DNA from: Bacilli bacterium | GTDB lineage: Bacteria > Bacillota_I > Bacilli_A > RF39 > UBA660 | Assembly: GCA_017964405.1 (NCBI GenBank) | Contig: JAGCSA010000017.1 | Span: 1 to 43,974, forward strand | Reading direction: 5' to 3' | Length of the DNA: 43,974 nt | In this document: positions 16,451-25,772 of the stretch, in pieces | How the letters are laid out: the number at the start of each line of letters is the position of its first letter | How positions within the stretch are numbered: the stretch's first letter is position 1 | Made by a program: the position numbers and the translations under genes | The notes under the pieces: generated by a model | The model's input: the letters and a program-made list of their open reading frames with translations, nothing else | What the model was told of the DNA's origin: nothing | Database searches by the model: none

Positions 16451-17206
16451 ATGTTTATTGATACACATTGTCATCTTTCTAAGGAAGATTATGATAATAT
16501 TGATACGGTTCTTTCTGATAATCGTGAGGCTGGAATTGAGAAGATTATTATTTCTGGATGTACGAGAGAAAGCATTATAGAATCTTTGTTGTTTGTTGAT
16601 CAATATGAAGATGTTTATACAACGATTGGTTATCATCCCAGTGAAGCATCCTTTACAACAGAGGAAGATCTTATCAAATTAGAAGAACAAATCCAACATC
16701 CAAAAGTAGTGGGAATTGGGGAAATTGGATTAGATTATCATTATGGAAAAGAAGATAAAGATCTTCAACAAGAACTATTCCGTAGACAACTTTTTATGGC
16801 AGATCGTCATCATTTACCAGTTGTCATTCATAGTCGAGATGCTACAGAAGATACTATTTCTATTTTGAAAGAGTTTCCTAATGTAGTAGGAGTGATTCAC
16901 TGCTTTTCTGGTAGTTTGGAAACAGCTCGTATCTATTTGTCTATGGGATATTATTTAGGAATTGGTGGAGTGGTTACTTTTAAAAATAGTCAATTAGGAG
17001 ATGTGATACAAGCAATTGGACTTTCTTCTATTCTTTTAGAGACAGATAGTCCTTATTTAGCACCAGAACCTTATCGTGGTTCTTTGAATAGTTCTAAATA
17101 TATTCCTTTTATTGCAAAAAAACTATCTGAAATCTTATCTATTTCTGTAGAAGAAGTCTCTCAAATTACCCTTCAAAACACTCATACTTTGTTTGACTTC
17201 CAATAG
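16451..17206 (+). CDS. tatD: TatD family metal-dependent deoxyribonuclease
   Basis: TIM-barrel hydrolase related to 3'-5' DNases. Metal ligands are visible in DTHCHL at the N-terminus, GEIGLDYHY, VIHSRDA, HCFSGS and LETDSPYLAPEPYRG. It has 251 residues, normal. The start follows GGGAGG; an in-frame TTG at 16430 lies in the promoter. In Bacillus yabD also follows metG, so position agrees. The next gene begins shortly after its stop without a terminator. Confidence 0.94.
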   Translation: MFIDTHCHLSKEDYDNIDTVLSDNREAGIEKIIISGCTRESIIESLLFVDQYEDVYTTIGYHPSEASFTTEEDLIKLEEQIQHPKVVGIGEIGLDYHYGKEDKDLQQELFRRQLFMADRHHLPVVIHSRDATEDTISILKEFPNVVGVIHCFSGSLETARIYLSMGYYLGIGGVVTFKNSQLGDVIQAIGLSSILLETDSPYLAPEPYRGSLNSSKYIPFIAKKLSEILSISVEEVSQITLQNTHTLFDFQ

Positions 17207-17249
17207 TTTTTATGGTATCGTAGAAGAAGATAATGGGTTGGTGATTCAG

Positions 17250-17834
17250 ATGTCAAAGAAGAATATAAAATACATTTTATTTTTATTGTTTCTGATTATT
17301 GTTTTATTTTTCTGTGGTGTATGTTTTATCATCATTGTGAAAGATTCTATGAATCAAGATAATCAACCTGTTAAAGATAATGATGTTGTTTTAATGGCTG
17401 AGGATAAGACAATTACCATTAAGAATATTATTTCTGTTTCAGAAGATTTTGGTAAAAAGATTGATGAAGATAATAATGGGGCTTTTGGTTATGTGAAATT
17501 TGATGTTGTGAATAAGACTACTTATGATCGAGGATATCAAATATATATTACGAAACAAGAACCTTCTGTCAAAGAGATTAATCCAAGTTATATGACGTTC
17601 TATTTAACCGATTTATCGGATGAACCAATGAAAGGATATTTAGGAAATAAACTTCCTTCTTATGATGATTTTAAATATATTTCTGATAAAGCAGATAGCA
17701 AGAGTATTCATACGGGTATTATCAAAGGAGGAGAAACTCTTCATTTTGTATTACGTGTTTGGATTACAGATAATTATGCTGTTATGAAGGAAGAGGAAAA
17801 CTTTGTCTTTACCATTGGTGCAAGGGCTGTATAG
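17250..17834 (+). CDS. Membrane-anchored surface protein 1 of a SipW-type cluster
   Basis: Residues about 7-30 form one strongly hydrophobic helix after a Lys-rich start, and the rest is an extracellular beta-rich domain of about 160 residues. The ending FVLRVWITDN...FTIGARAV resembles the LRIW...V strands of TasA/SipW-associated surface proteins and of the next gene, so the two are probably distant paralogues. Function is not known. The start ATG 17250 is preceded by GGTTGGTGAT; an earlier TTG at 17193 overlaps tatD. Co-transcribed with tatD and the next gene (8-nt gap). Confidence 0.8.
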   Translation: MSKKNIKYILFLLFLIIVLFFCGVCFIIIVKDSMNQDNQPVKDNDVVLMAEDKTITIKNIISVSEDFGKKIDEDNNGAFGYVKFDVVNKTTYDRGYQIYITKQEPSVKEINPSYMTFYLTDLSDEPMKGYLGNKLPSYDDFKYISDKADSKSIHTGIIKGGETLHFVLRVWITDNYAVMKEEENFVFTIGARAV

Positions 17835-17842
17835 GAGGACTT

Positions 17843-18448
17843 ATGAATAAAGAAAAAAAGGGAAAAGAATTATCTAAGAATTTTTGGATTATTGTTATTA
17901 GTGTATGTGTTCTATTATCTATTGTGATTCTTGCATGCTATGTGGCTTTCTTTAATCGGGAACCAGAAGTAGTAGAAAAAGAGTTAGATGGTGGATATGT
18001 AACGTTAAATTATACAACAGAAGTCAATGCTTTGACGATTTTGGGAGCTCTTCCTACTACAGATACAGTGGGAATGAATAGTATGAGCGAAGGCCAATAT
18101 TTTGATTTTTCTGTCGATGTTAATTTATCAGATGCTCCTAAAGTAGAATATGAGATTTCTTTGATTAAAGATAATACGACTTCTAATATTCCGGATGATG
18201 ATATTCGTATTTATTTAGAAAAAGAAGAAAGTGGTACGTATACGAAGTTATTTGGACCAGAGAAGTTTACTCCTTCTAAGAATTATTCTTCTGTAGGATC
18301 TGAACTTGGTAGTATGGTACTTGCTAATGTGAAAAAGATTAAATCGGAAACGGATAATTATCGTTTAAGAATATGGATGTCAGAAGATGCTTTGGCTACA
18401 GGAGGAAGTTATTCTGTAGCAGTTGATATTCATGCAGTTGCTAAATAA
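17843..18448 (+). CDS. Membrane-anchored surface protein 2 of a SipW-type cluster
   Basis: A 201-residue protein with a Lys-rich N-terminus, a hydrophobic helix at about residues 14-36, and an extracellular domain. Its end, YRLRIWMSEDA...VDIHAVAK, is like the C-terminal strands of SipW-processed fibre proteins, and it resembles the preceding protein. Whether the hydrophobic helix is a retained anchor or a SipW-cleaved signal is unclear; no AxA cleavage site stands out. AGGAGG lies 5 nt before the start. A terminator overlaps its stop, and a SipW-type peptidase gene follows. Confidence 0.8.
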   Translation: MNKEKKGKELSKNFWIIVISVCVLLSIVILACYVAFFNREPEVVEKELDGGYVTLNYTTEVNALTILGALPTTDTVGMNSMSEGQYFDFSVDVNLSDAPKVEYEISLIKDNTTSNIPDDDIRIYLEKEESGTYTKLFGPEKFTPSKNYSSVGSELGSMVLANVKKIKSETDNYRLRIWMSEDALATGGSYSVAVDIHAVAK

Positions 18449-18478
18449 AAAGAAGTGTAAAGTTTACTTCTTTTTTTT
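18447..18478 (+). terminator. Terminator after surface protein 2
   Basis: AAAAAGAAGT (18447-18456) and ACTTCTTTTT (18466-18475) with a nine-base loop and eight T's. Confidence 0.88.
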
Positions 18479-18541
18479 GCCTTAATCTGTCAATTTGTCA
18501 CGTTCAATATTATAATATGATTAGGATAGGAGGTATTTACA

Positions 18542-19144
18542 GTGACAATTGATGAGAATTCTTTTTTCTATAAATTACAATATTATTCTTATTTTGTAAC
18601 AAGAGCATTTTTATTAGCTGTTTTTGGCCTTTTACTCCTATTAGCTGTTTTCTTTGCTATCTATTTTGGAGACTTATTTTTAAATGTAAAAACAGGTAAT
18701 TATAATAGTCCTATTTTTAATGGATATGTGATTGTATCGCAAAGTATGGTTCCTACGATTAATATTAATGATGCGATTGTAATTAAGAGAGATAGTCATG
18801 ATGGATATCAAGTGGGAGATATTATTAGTTTCTTTTCAACGGAGTATGATTCAGAAGGAATGGTTGTAACTCATAGGATTGTTAAGAAAGATAATCTTAC
18901 TACTAGTAATTCTACTTATCGTACCAAAGGAGATAATAATCCAGTACCTGATAAGAGGGGTGTTGATACTTCTAATATTTATGGAAAAGTCTTTTTAATT
19001 ATTCCAAAACTTGGTTATGTTCAATCTTTTTTATCACAACCAAGTCACTTTATTATCTGTATTTTGATCCCTGCGGGAATTGTTATTATTTATGATTTAT
19101 TCCGTATCATGAAGGCCTTTCAAAAAGGAAGAGAAATTTATTAA
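18542..19144 (+). CDS. sipW: Signal peptidase I, SipW / ER type
   Basis: Membrane-bound serine protease of family S26. The catalytic Ser is S68 in SQSMVPTI. The general base position is His (H111 in VTHRIVKK) rather than Lys, which defines the SipW/archaeal/ER-type enzymes. N-terminal membrane helix at about residues 18-42 and a C-terminal one near 170-190. It has 200 residues. The start is GTG, 8 nt after AGGAGG. In Bacillus SipW processes TasA and TapA; here two anchored beta-domain proteins lie directly upstream, in a separate unit ended by a terminator. Confidence 0.9.
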   Translation: MTIDENSFFYKLQYYSYFVTRAFLLAVFGLLLLLAVFFAIYFGDLFLNVKTGNYNSPIFNGYVIVSQSMVPTININDAIVIKRDSHDGYQVGDIISFFSTEYDSEGMVVTHRIVKKDNLTTSNSTYRTKGDNNPVPDKRGVDTSNIYGKVFLIIPKLGYVQSFLSQPSHFIICILIPAGIVIIYDLFRIMKAFQKGREIY

Positions 19145-19163
19145 AAATTCTCTTTCTTTTTTT
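19129..19163 (+). terminator. Terminator after sipW-like gene
   Basis: AAGAGAA (19129-19135) pairs with TTCTCTT (19148-19154), followed by a T-rich run. Part of the stem is inside the last codons. Confidence 0.7.
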
Positions 19164-19201
19164 ATCTTGTCCGTTTATAATAAATTGCATCTGGTGATGT
19201 T

Positions 19202-20002
19202 ATGGAAAAGTATGATGTTAAATTTAAGAAGAAATTAGGACAAAACTTTTTAAAAGATAATAGCATTGTAAAAAGGATTGTAGATGTCTCAGGTGTCGAT
19301 AAACATTCGTTGGTAATGGAAGTAGGTCCTGGAGGAGCAATTCTTACCAAAGAATTAGCTAATACTGCTAAAAATGTGATTGCTTATGAGATTGATACAG
19401 ATCTAGCACCAGAATTAGAGAGCAAATTAGATGGATATGATAATGTGGATGTTATCTTTCAAGATTTTTTGGAAGCAGATTTAATATTAGATATTTCCAA
19501 TTATTCTTATCAAAAGTTATTTTTTGTTAGTAATGTTCCTTATTATATTACGACTCCTATTTTATTAAAGTTAATTAAAAGTAAGATTTCTTTTGATAAT
19601 ATTGTTATGATGGTTCAAAAAGAAGTTGGAGATCGTTTTAGTACTCCTCCTGGTAGTCGGGAATATGGATCTATTACCGTTTTATTGAATTACTTTTTTG
19701 AGATAAAAAAAGAATTCTCTGTATCTCGAAAACAGTTTATTCCAGAACCAAATGTAGATAGTGTCGTTGTTTCTTTTAAAGAGAGAAAAGAGAAGATTCC
19801 TTTAAAAGACTTTGATTTCTTTGAAACGATTGTGAGAGATAGTTTTCAATTTAAGAGAAAAACGATTAAGAATAATTTAAAAAAATATGATTTAAAAATC
19901 ATTGGAAAAGTCTTAGAACAATATGGATATGATCTCAGTGTAAGAGCTGAAAATTTAGATGTATCTATTTTTGCAGAGATTAGTAATGCATTATGGAAAT
20001 AG
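19202..20002 (+). CDS. rsmA: 16S rRNA (adenine-1518/1519-N6)-dimethyltransferase (KsgA)
   Basis: RsmA dimethylates two adjacent adenines near the 3' end of 16S rRNA in late 30S assembly. KKKLGQNFLKD at the N-terminus, SAM motif EVGPGGAILT and the catalytic NVPYYI are all present, as is the C-terminal helical domain. It has 266 residues. CTGGTGATG upstream provides the ribosome site. A TATAAT at 19176-19181 just after the preceding terminator is its likely -10. The order rsmA-spoVG is reminiscent of Bacillus. Confidence 0.96.
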   Translation: MEKYDVKFKKKLGQNFLKDNSIVKRIVDVSGVDKHSLVMEVGPGGAILTKELANTAKNVIAYEIDTDLAPELESKLDGYDNVDVIFQDFLEADLILDISNYSYQKLFFVSNVPYYITTPILLKLIKSKISFDNIVMMVQKEVGDRFSTPPGSREYGSITVLLNYFFEIKKEFSVSRKQFIPEPNVDSVVVSFKERKEKIPLKDFDFFETIVRDSFQFKRKTIKNNLKKYDLKIIGKVLEQYGYDLSVRAENLDVSIFAEISNALWK

Positions 20003-20021
20003 AAAAACTATTTCCTTTTTT
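19995..20021 (+). terminator. rsmA terminator
   Basis: GGAAATAG (19995-20002), loop AAAAA, CTATTTCC (20008-20015), six T's. The stop codon TAG is the end of the left arm. Confidence 0.92.
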
Positions 20022-20040
20022 GGTGGATGAAAGAAATATA

Positions 20041-20069
20041 TTGATTTTTCTTATATTTTGAGATAAAAT
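20041..20069 (+). promoter_or_regulatory. spoVG promoter
   Basis: TTGATT (20041-20046), 17 bp, TAAAAT (20064-20069). A start near 20076 leaves a leader of about 35 nt with a GGGAGG ribosome site. Confidence 0.7.
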
Positions 20070-20111
20070 TGACTTATAAAGTGGTTACGCTTTAAGAGGG
20101 AGGAAATTCTT

Positions 20112-20393
20112 ATGAAGATTACATCTGTAAATGTACGTAAGATTGAAAAAGAGGGTTCTCGTATGAAGGGAATTGCATCAGTATTATTAGATGACAGTTT
20201 TGCTGTACATGACATTCGAATTATCGAAGGAGACAACGGACTATTCATAGCTATGCCAAGCCGAAAAACAGCTACTGGAGGTTACCGCGATATCGCTCAT
20301 CCAATTAATCCTGAAGTTCGTGCAATGTTTGAAGAAGCAATTTTAGAAGCATATGAAAATGCTGAAGATGCACCAGCTGAAGAAGAGGAATAA
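20112..20393 (+). CDS. spoVG: Regulatory protein SpoVG
   Basis: SpoVG is a small nucleic-acid-binding regulator of cell envelope and septation genes, widespread also in non-sporulating Firmicutes. The sequence [29 protein letters not shown] and [18 protein letters not shown] is unmistakable. It has 93 residues with a short acidic tail. Own promoter and own terminator, so a monocistronic gene. It does not by itself show that the organism forms spores. Confidence 0.97.
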   Translation: MKITSVNVRKIEKEGSRMKGIASVLLDDSFAVHDIRIIEGDNGLFIAMPSRKTATGGYRDIAHPINPEVRAMFEEAILEAYENAEDAPAEEEE

Positions 20394-20398
20394 TTGAT

Positions 20399-20425
20399 AA
20401 AGAGATGCTTAGGCATCTCTTTTTG
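20399..20425 (+). terminator. spoVG terminator
   Basis: AAAGAGATGC and GCATCTCTTT with a TTAG loop and further T's. Confidence 0.93.
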
Positions 20426-20528
20426 TTTGTAATAACGTAAATATCTTGTCAATCATTGGGTTTTCTCACTTCCCATTCCTCTTATTTTTGCTACTTTGTT
20501 GTATAATATATTATGAAAAGGTAGGTGA

Positions 20529-20834
20529 ATGTTATTGTCTAAATACAAGAAAAAAATCAAACCTAGAAAACGGGCTATTTTTCTTATGCTTTCTTCTATA
20601 GCAATTATTGTTGGTGTAACATTCTCTATCGGTAAGTATTGGGTGGAAATTCTAGAGAAGTATCAAGAAAAACAAGAATTGGAATTAGAATTAACGGCTT
20701 TGAAAGAAAAAGAAGAAGAATTACAAGTAGATGCGAAAAAATTACAAAACCCTGATTATATTGCTAGGTATGCAAGAGAGAAATATCTCTATTCTAAAGA
20801 TGGAGAATACATCTTACAGATTCCAGAAGAATAG
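20529..20834 (+). CDS. divIC: Septum formation initiator, DivIC/FtsB family
   Basis: Bitopic membrane protein of the FtsL-DivIB-DivIC division complex. A basic cytoplasmic N-terminus (KYKKKIKPRKR), one membrane helix at about residues 17-37, a Glu/Lys coiled coil at about 42-75, and the conserved end NPDYIARYAREKYLYSKDGE. About 101 residues. The start is ambiguous: ATG 20529 has AAAAGG 7 nt before it, while TTG 20535 has AGGTGA 6 nt before it. A -10 TATAAT is at 20502-20507. It precedes tilS, as in Bacillus (divIC ... tilS). Confidence 0.92.
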   Translation: MLLSKYKKKIKPRKRAIFLMLSSIAIIVGVTFSIGKYWVEILEKYQEKQELELELTALKEKEEELQVDAKKLQNPDYIARYAREKYLYSKDGEYILQIPEE

Positions 20835-20862
20835 TCATATTTTTCTTTTTTTTTCATGATTA

Positions 20863-20871
20863 TGATATAAT
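20863..20871 (+). promoter_or_regulatory. Extended -10 promoter of tilS-ftsH
   Basis: TGATATAAT, 28 nt before the tilS start and preceded by a T-rich tract. No clear -35 element. Confidence 0.55.
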
Positions 20872-20898
20872 GTTTGTGGTTTCACGGAGGTGAAGAAT

Positions 20899-22209
20899 AT
20901 GGTTTCTATTGACGAGAGTTTTTTACATACAAATGATAAGATTGTGATTGGTTGTTCTACGGGACCAGATTCTATGGCTCTTGTGGACTTATTACTTCAT
21001 GTAAGAGAGAAGTATCAATTATCTCTTATTATTTGTCATGTGAATCATAATATTCGAAAAGAAAGTGTACAAGAAGCTCAATTTTTAAAAGAGTTTTGTG
21101 AATTACACAATCTTATTTTTGAGACGATGACTATCGAAGAATATGGAGATGATAATTTTCATAATGAAGCTAGAAATATCCGTTATCAGTTTTTTGATTC
21201 AATTGTGAAGAAATATGATGCCAATTTATTAATGACAGCTCATCATGGAGATGACTTGATGGAGACCATCTTAATGCGAATTGTAAGAGGATCAAATCTT
21301 AATGGATATAGTGGATTTAAGATGATTGTTGAGATGGATGGTTATACGATGATTCGTCCCCTTATTTTTTATACCAAACAAGAATTATTAGATTATGATT
21401 TTGAACATAAAGTTCCTTTCTTTTTAGATAAATCTAATGAGAAAGATACTTATACGAGAAATCGTTATCGGAAATATGTTCTTCCTTTTTTGAAGAGTGA
21501 AGAGAAGGATGTTCATTTAAAGTTTTTAAAATTTAGTAATACTTTAAATGATTCTTGCAAATTTATTGATAAAGTTACAAAAAATGCTATTAAAAGATGT
21601 ATTGTTGATGATAAAATATTAGTGGATCGTTTTTTAGAGGAAGATCTATTCATTCAGAAAGAGATTTTATATTCTGTTTTAAAAGATTTTTATCAGGATG
21701 ATTTAATCTTAATTGGAGATAAGCATATTGATATTCTTCTTTCTATGATTCATAGTCATAAGGCGAATAGTTTTATGAATTTACCAAATGATGTAGTAGC
21801 AAGAAAGAATTATAATGAATTTACGTTTGTAAAAGATGTTGATGTTCTTACGAGTTATGAAATTGAATTTGATCAATATGCATTACTTCCTAATCATCAT
21901 TCGATTGAACTTGTTTCTTCTGTTGATAATAACAGTAATAATGTTTGTCGATTAAATAGTCATGATGTTGTATTACCACTTATTATTCGAACGAGAAGAA
22001 TGGGAGATCGGATTGCTGTTAAGGGATTGAATGGTACTAAGAAAGTAAAAGATATTTTTATTGATAAGAAGATATCATTAGTAGAACGTGATACTTGGCC
22101 TATTGTATTAGATTCTAGAGGAGAAGTCGTTTGGATTCCTGGAATTAAAAAATCTAAATTTGATAAAAAAATGAATGAAGAGTATGATATAATATTGAAA
22201 TATAACTAA
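20899..22209 (+). CDS. tilS: tRNA(Ile)-lysidine synthase
   Basis: TilS attaches lysine to C34 of the CAU-anticodon tRNA-Ile, changing its identity from Met to Ile. The PP-loop motif is S20-T-G-P-D-S25, and RNIRYQFF and TAHHGDDLMET follow. The N-terminal catalytic domain, an all-helical middle region and a C-terminal domain (RTRRMGDRIAVKG) are in the expected order. It has 436 residues. ATG 20899 follows GGAGGTG; GTG 20890 is in the ribosome site. Followed after 13 nt by ftsH; the hpt gene often found between them is absent. Confidence 0.95.
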   Translation: MVSIDESFLHTNDKIVIGCSTGPDSMALVDLLLHVREKYQLSLIICHVNHNIRKESVQEAQFLKEFCELHNLIFETMTIEEYGDDNFHNEARNIRYQFFDSIVKKYDANLLMTAHHGDDLMETILMRIVRGSNLNGYSGFKMIVEMDGYTMIRPLIFYTKQELLDYDFEHKVPFFLDKSNEKDTYTRNRYRKYVLPFLKSEEKDVHLKFLKFSNTLNDSCKFIDKVTKNAIKRCIVDDKILVDRFLEEDLFIQKEILYSVLKDFYQDDLILIGDKHIDILLSMIHSHKANSFMNLPNDVVARKNYNEFTFVKDVDVLTSYEIEFDQYALLPNHHSIELVSSVDNNSNNVCRLNSHDVVLPLIIRTRRMGDRIAVKGLNGTKKVKDIFIDKKISLVERDTWPIVLDSRGEVVWIPGIKKSKFDKKMNEEYDIILKYN

Positions 22210-22222
22210 GGAGGAATGATTC

Positions 22223-24196
22223 ATGAGTGGGAATGGTTTTGATAAAAAGATATTGAAAAAAGGTCTTTTGCCATACTTATTTATTTTAATTATTATGTTA
22301 TTTGTATTCTATTACTTTAATGTAACAAATACAGATAAACATGATTTTACTTACGATCAATTTATGGAAAAATTAGATGGTGGTAAGATCAAAGAAATGG
22401 AAATGGTAACCAAGGGTAGTGGTTATGTTTATGAAGTAACTGGTACCTTAAAGAGTTATAAAGAGGATGAATACTTTGAAGTACGTCTTCCATTAAGTGA
22501 AGAGGTTATGAAGAAGATTGTAGAGGCTAGTGATGAGCAAGACTTCGAATTAACTGTTAAACCGGATCCTGAAGCAAATGGATGGTTAATTATATTAGTT
22601 AATTTCTTACCAATTGCTATCTTTATTGCTTTTGCTTTCTGGTTTGTAAATAAGCAAATGTCTAGTAATAGAAGTTCTCTTGATTTTGGAAAGAGTAGAG
22701 CAAGACTTGATAATGATAGTAATAAAGTTACATTCAAAGATGTTGCTGGATTAAAAGAAGAAAAAGAAGAAGTAAAAGAATTAATCGATTTCTTAAAGAA
22801 TCCTAAAAAGTTCCAAAAATTAGGAGCTAGAATTCCAAAGGGTGTTTTATTATTTGGTCCTCCTGGAACTGGTAAAACATTATTAGCAAAAGCAGTTGCT
22901 GGTGAAGCAGATGTTCCTTTCTACTTTATCAGTGGTTCTGATTTCGTTGAATTATTCGTAGGTGTTGGTGCTTCTCGTGTACGTGATATGTTTAAAGAAG
23001 CAAAAAGAAATGCTCCTTGTTTAATCTTTATTGATGAAATTGATGCTGTAGGTCGTCAAAGAGGATCTGGTATTGGTGGAGGACATGATGAAAGGGAACA
23101 AACTTTGAACCAATTACTTACCGAGATGGATGGATTTGGAGCTAATGAAGGTATTATCATTATTGCTGCAACCAATAGACCCGATGTTTTGGATCCTGCA
23201 TTACTTAGACCTGGACGTTTTGATAGACAAGTTACAGTTAATTTACCAGATGTTAGAGGAAGAGAAGAGATTCTTGCTGTTCATGCCAAGAATAAGATTT
23301 TAGCAGATGGTATTACTTTAGAAAATCTTGCTAAACGTACTCCTGGATTTAGTGGAGCTGACTTAGAGAATTTATTAAATGAAGCTGCTTTACTTGCTGT
23401 TCGTCGTAATAAAAATGAAATTACGATGAGTGAGATTGATGAAGCAACCGATCGTGTACTTATGGGACCTGCTAAGGTTAGTCATAAATATACAGAAAAT
23501 GATCGTAAGTTAGTTGCTTATCATGAAGCAGGACATGCTGTTATTGGATTAAAATTAAAGAGTGCCAGTGATGTTCAAAAAGTTACGATTATTCCTCGTG
23601 GATCTGCTGGTGGATATAATATGATGGTTCCTACGGAAGAAAAATTATGTTCTACCAAGTCTGATTTATTAGAAGAAGTTACTGGATTACTTGGTGGTCG
23701 TTCTGCAGAAGAGATTACGTTTGGAGAAATTACAACCGGTGCTCATAATGACTTTGAAAAAGCTACGAAGATTGTTCGTGCTATGGTTACTGAATATGGT
23801 ATGAGTGATTTAGGACCTCTTCAATTTGAACAACAATCAGGTAGTGTCTTCTTAGGAAGAGATTATAATAAACCACAACATTTCTCTAATGAAGTTGCTA
23901 ATGAAATTGACATGGAAATGAGAAAGATCATTAACGAATGTCATAAAAATGCAAAAGATATTATTAAGAAGAATAAGGACTTATTAAAATTAATTGCAGA
24001 AACATTATTAGAATATGAAACATTAACAAAAGAGCAAATTGATTACTTAGTAGAACATGGTCATATGCCAGAAGAAGATGAAAGTAATCTAGAATCTTTA
24101 TCTATTACCAAATTAAAAGAGATTGCAAAAGCTAAAGGTATTAAGAATTATTCTAAAATGAATAAAGCAGAATTATTAAAAGAATTAGATCAATAA
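22223..24196 (+). CDS. ftsH: ATP-dependent zinc metalloprotease FtsH with SAP/Rho_N-like C-terminal tail
   Basis: Membrane AAA+ protease for quality control of membrane proteins. Two membrane helices at about residues 15-33 and 122-142 enclose the extracellular domain. Walker A GPPGTGKT near residue 211, the [20 protein letters not shown] second region of homology and zinc motif H434-E-A-G-H438 are intact. Unlike ordinary FtsH, the last 33 residues ([20 protein letters not shown] onward) look like a two-helix SAP/Rho_N nucleic-acid-binding or HeH motif. It has 657 residues. AAGGAGG ribosome site; co-transcribed with tilS. Confidence 0.96.
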   Translation: MSGNGFDKKILKKGLLPYLFILIIMLFVFYYFNVTNTDKHDFTYDQFMEKLDGGKIKEMEMVTKGSGYVYEVTGTLKSYKEDEYFEVRLPLSEEVMKKIVEASDEQDFELTVKPDPEANGWLIILVNFLPIAIFIAFAFWFVNKQMSSNRSSLDFGKSRARLDNDSNKVTFKDVAGLKEEKEEVKELIDFLKNPKKFQKLGARIPKGVLLFGPPGTGKTLLAKAVAGEADVPFYFISGSDFVELFVGVGASRVRDMFKEAKRNAPCLIFIDEIDAVGRQRGSGIGGGHDEREQTLNQLLTEMDGFGANEGIIIIAATNRPDVLDPALLRPGRFDRQVTVNLPDVRGREEILAVHAKNKILADGITLENLAKRTPGFSGADLENLLNEAALLAVRRNKNEITMSEIDEATDRVLMGPAKVSHKYTENDRKLVAYHEAGHAVIGLKLKSASDVQKVTIIPRGSAGGYNMMVPTEEKLCSTKSDLLEEVTGLLGGRSAEEITFGEITTGAHNDFEKATKIVRAMVTEYGMSDLGPLQFEQQSGSVFLGRDYNKPQHFSNEVANEIDMEMRKIINECHKNAKDIIKKNKDLLKLIAETLLEYETLTKEQIDYLVEHGHMPEEDESNLESLSITKLKEIAKAKGIKNYSKMNKAELLKELDQ

Positions 24197-24211
24197 TCTA
24201 ATTCTTTTTTT
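24181..24211 (+). terminator. ftsH terminator
   Basis: AGAATTAGAT (24181-24190), loop CAATA, ATCTAATTCT (24196-24205) and T's; the left arm is in the final codons. Confidence 0.93.
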
Positions 24212-24212
24212 G

Positions 24213-24240
24213 TTGAATTATAAGAAAAAATGATTATAAT
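24213..24240 (+). promoter_or_regulatory. mscL promoter
   Basis: TTGAAT (24213-24218), 16 bp, TATAAT (24235-24240), directly after the ftsH terminator. Confidence 0.65.
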
Positions 24241-24264
24241 AAGTCTTAAGGAGGAGTATGTTTT

Positions 24265-24717
24265 ATGGTAAAAGTAGATAAGGAAGCTGTTAAAAAGAAA
24301 GGTACTGGATTTATTAGTGAATTTAAGGATTTTGTTCTTAAAGGAAATGTAATGGATATGGCTATCGGTGTTATTATCGGTACTGCTTTTGCAGATATTG
24401 TTAATGCACTAACAGAAGATTTTATTAATCCCGTTATTGGATTATTAGGTGGTGCTGATGTAGCTGGAGAAGTTGTTATTAAGACTTTAACGGATGGTAC
24501 AAAGATTTCTTTAAATTATGGTCATTTTATTACACAAGTTATTAACTTCTTAATTATGGCTTTTGTTCTTTTCTTATTATTAAAGATGTTTAATAAGATT
24601 ATCGATGCTGGTAAGAAGAAACTTATAAAAGAAAAAGAAGAAGAAGCTAAAAAATCTGATGAAGTTGTTCTTTTAGAAGAAATTCGTGATTTATTAAAGA
24701 AACAAAATAAAAAATAG
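24265..24717 (+). CDS. mscL: Large-conductance mechanosensitive channel
   Basis: MscL opens under membrane tension to release osmolytes on hypo-osmotic shock. The N-terminal FKDFVLKGNVMDMAIGVIIG, with the pore-lining first helix, the outer loop, the second helix (residues about 88-112) and a charged cytoplasmic helix are all present. It has 150 residues. The start has AAGGAGGAG 11 nt before it; the N-terminal Lys-rich extension of about 12 residues is a little longer than usual. Monocistronic. Confidence 0.95.
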   Translation: MVKVDKEAVKKKGTGFISEFKDFVLKGNVMDMAIGVIIGTAFADIVNALTEDFINPVIGLLGGADVAGEVVIKTLTDGTKISLNYGHFITQVINFLIMAFVLFLLLKMFNKIIDAGKKKLIKEKEEEAKKSDEVVLLEEIRDLLKKQNKK

Positions 24718-24742
24718 AAGCTCTTATGAGTTTCTTTTTTTT
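24716..24742 (+). terminator. mscL terminator
   Basis: AGAAGCTC (24716-24723), TTAT loop, GAGTTTCT (24728-24735) with one G-T pair, then T's. Confidence 0.88.
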
Positions 24743-24744
24743 AC

Positions 24745-24773
24745 TTGTATTTTTAATAAAAACCTTATATACT
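24745..24773 (+). promoter_or_regulatory. Promoter of the dusB-RDD-lysS operon
   Basis: TTGTAT (24745-24750), 17 bp, TATACT (24768-24773). Confidence 0.72.
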
Positions 24774-24802
24774 AGGCATGAATTCAAAAAGAGGGGATCC
24801 TT

Positions 24803-25771
24803 ATGGAATGGAAAATTGGGAATGTTGTGATTCCGAATCAAATTGTTTTAGCACCTATGGCTGGTGTGAGTAATTCTGCTTATCGTAGAATTTGTAAAGA
24901 TATGGGTTGTGGTTTGATTTATGCGGAAATGGTTTCTGATAAGGCGATTACGTTTGGAAATCAAAAGACATTAGGTATGTTATATATGACAGAAGAAGAA
25001 AGACCTCTTGCCCAACAGATTTTTGGAACAGATGTCGATTCTTTTGTATATGCAGCTAAATACATTGAAGAGCATATGCATCCAGATATTCTTGATATTA
25101 ATATGGGGTGTCCTGTTCCTAAAGTAGCGGTTCGTGCACAAGCAGGCTCTGCTTTATTAAAGGATCCAAAGAAGATTTATGAGATTGTATCAGCAGTGGT
25201 TGCTGCTGTATCGATTCCTGTTACGGTAAAAATTAGAAGTGGTTGGGATCATAATAGTATTAATGCTGTCGAAGTGGCAAAGGTAATTGAGAAAGCCGGT
25301 GCGAGTGCTATTTGTATTCATCCTAGAACTCGTAGTCAAGGATATAGTGGGAAAGCAGATTGGGATCTCATTCGAGAAGTGAAAGAAGCTGTATCTATCC
25401 CTGTTATTGGGAATGGAGATGTAAGAACTCCTGAAGATGCGAAGAGAATGCTTGATGAAACTCACTGTGATGCTGTTATGATTGGTAGAGGTGTGATTGG
25501 AAATCCTTGGTTAATACGGAATACTCTTCTTTATCTAGAAGGGAAAGAGGTTGTTCCTGTCTCTTTGAATGAGAGAATTGATATGTGTATTAAACATTTA
25601 AATTATTTAAATGATTTAAAGGGTGAAAAACTTGCTTGTTTAGAAATGCGTAATCATATTTCTTGGTATTTTAAAGGAATAAGAGGAGCTAATGAAATCA
25701 AAAATAAGGTATATCAAACTTCTAATATTCATGATATAATTTCTTTATTAAATGAGTTGAGGGAGGGATAG
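24803..25771 (+). CDS. dusB: tRNA-dihydrouridine synthase, DusB-like
   Basis: FMN enzyme that reduces uridines in tRNA D-loops. Motifs: [26 protein letters not shown] with the catalytic C103, [13 protein letters not shown], and [11 protein letters not shown] and GRGVIGNPW for FMN phosphate binding. It has 322 residues, normal. GAGGGG ribosome site. It is the first gene of an operon with an RDD protein and lysS; Bacillus also places a dus gene (yacF) before lysS. Confidence 0.94.
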   Translation: MEWKIGNVVIPNQIVLAPMAGVSNSAYRRICKDMGCGLIYAEMVSDKAITFGNQKTLGMLYMTEEERPLAQQIFGTDVDSFVYAAKYIEEHMHPDILDINMGCPVPKVAVRAQAGSALLKDPKKIYEIVSAVVAAVSIPVTVKIRSGWDHNSINAVEVAKVIEKAGASAICIHPRTRSQGYSGKADWDLIREVKEAVSIPVIGNGDVRTPEDAKRMLDETHCDAVMIGRGVIGNPWLIRNTLLYLEGKEVVPVSLNERIDMCIKHLNYLNDLKGEKLACLEMRNHISWYFKGIRGANEIKNKVYQTSNIHDIISLLNELREG

Positions 25772-25772
25772 T

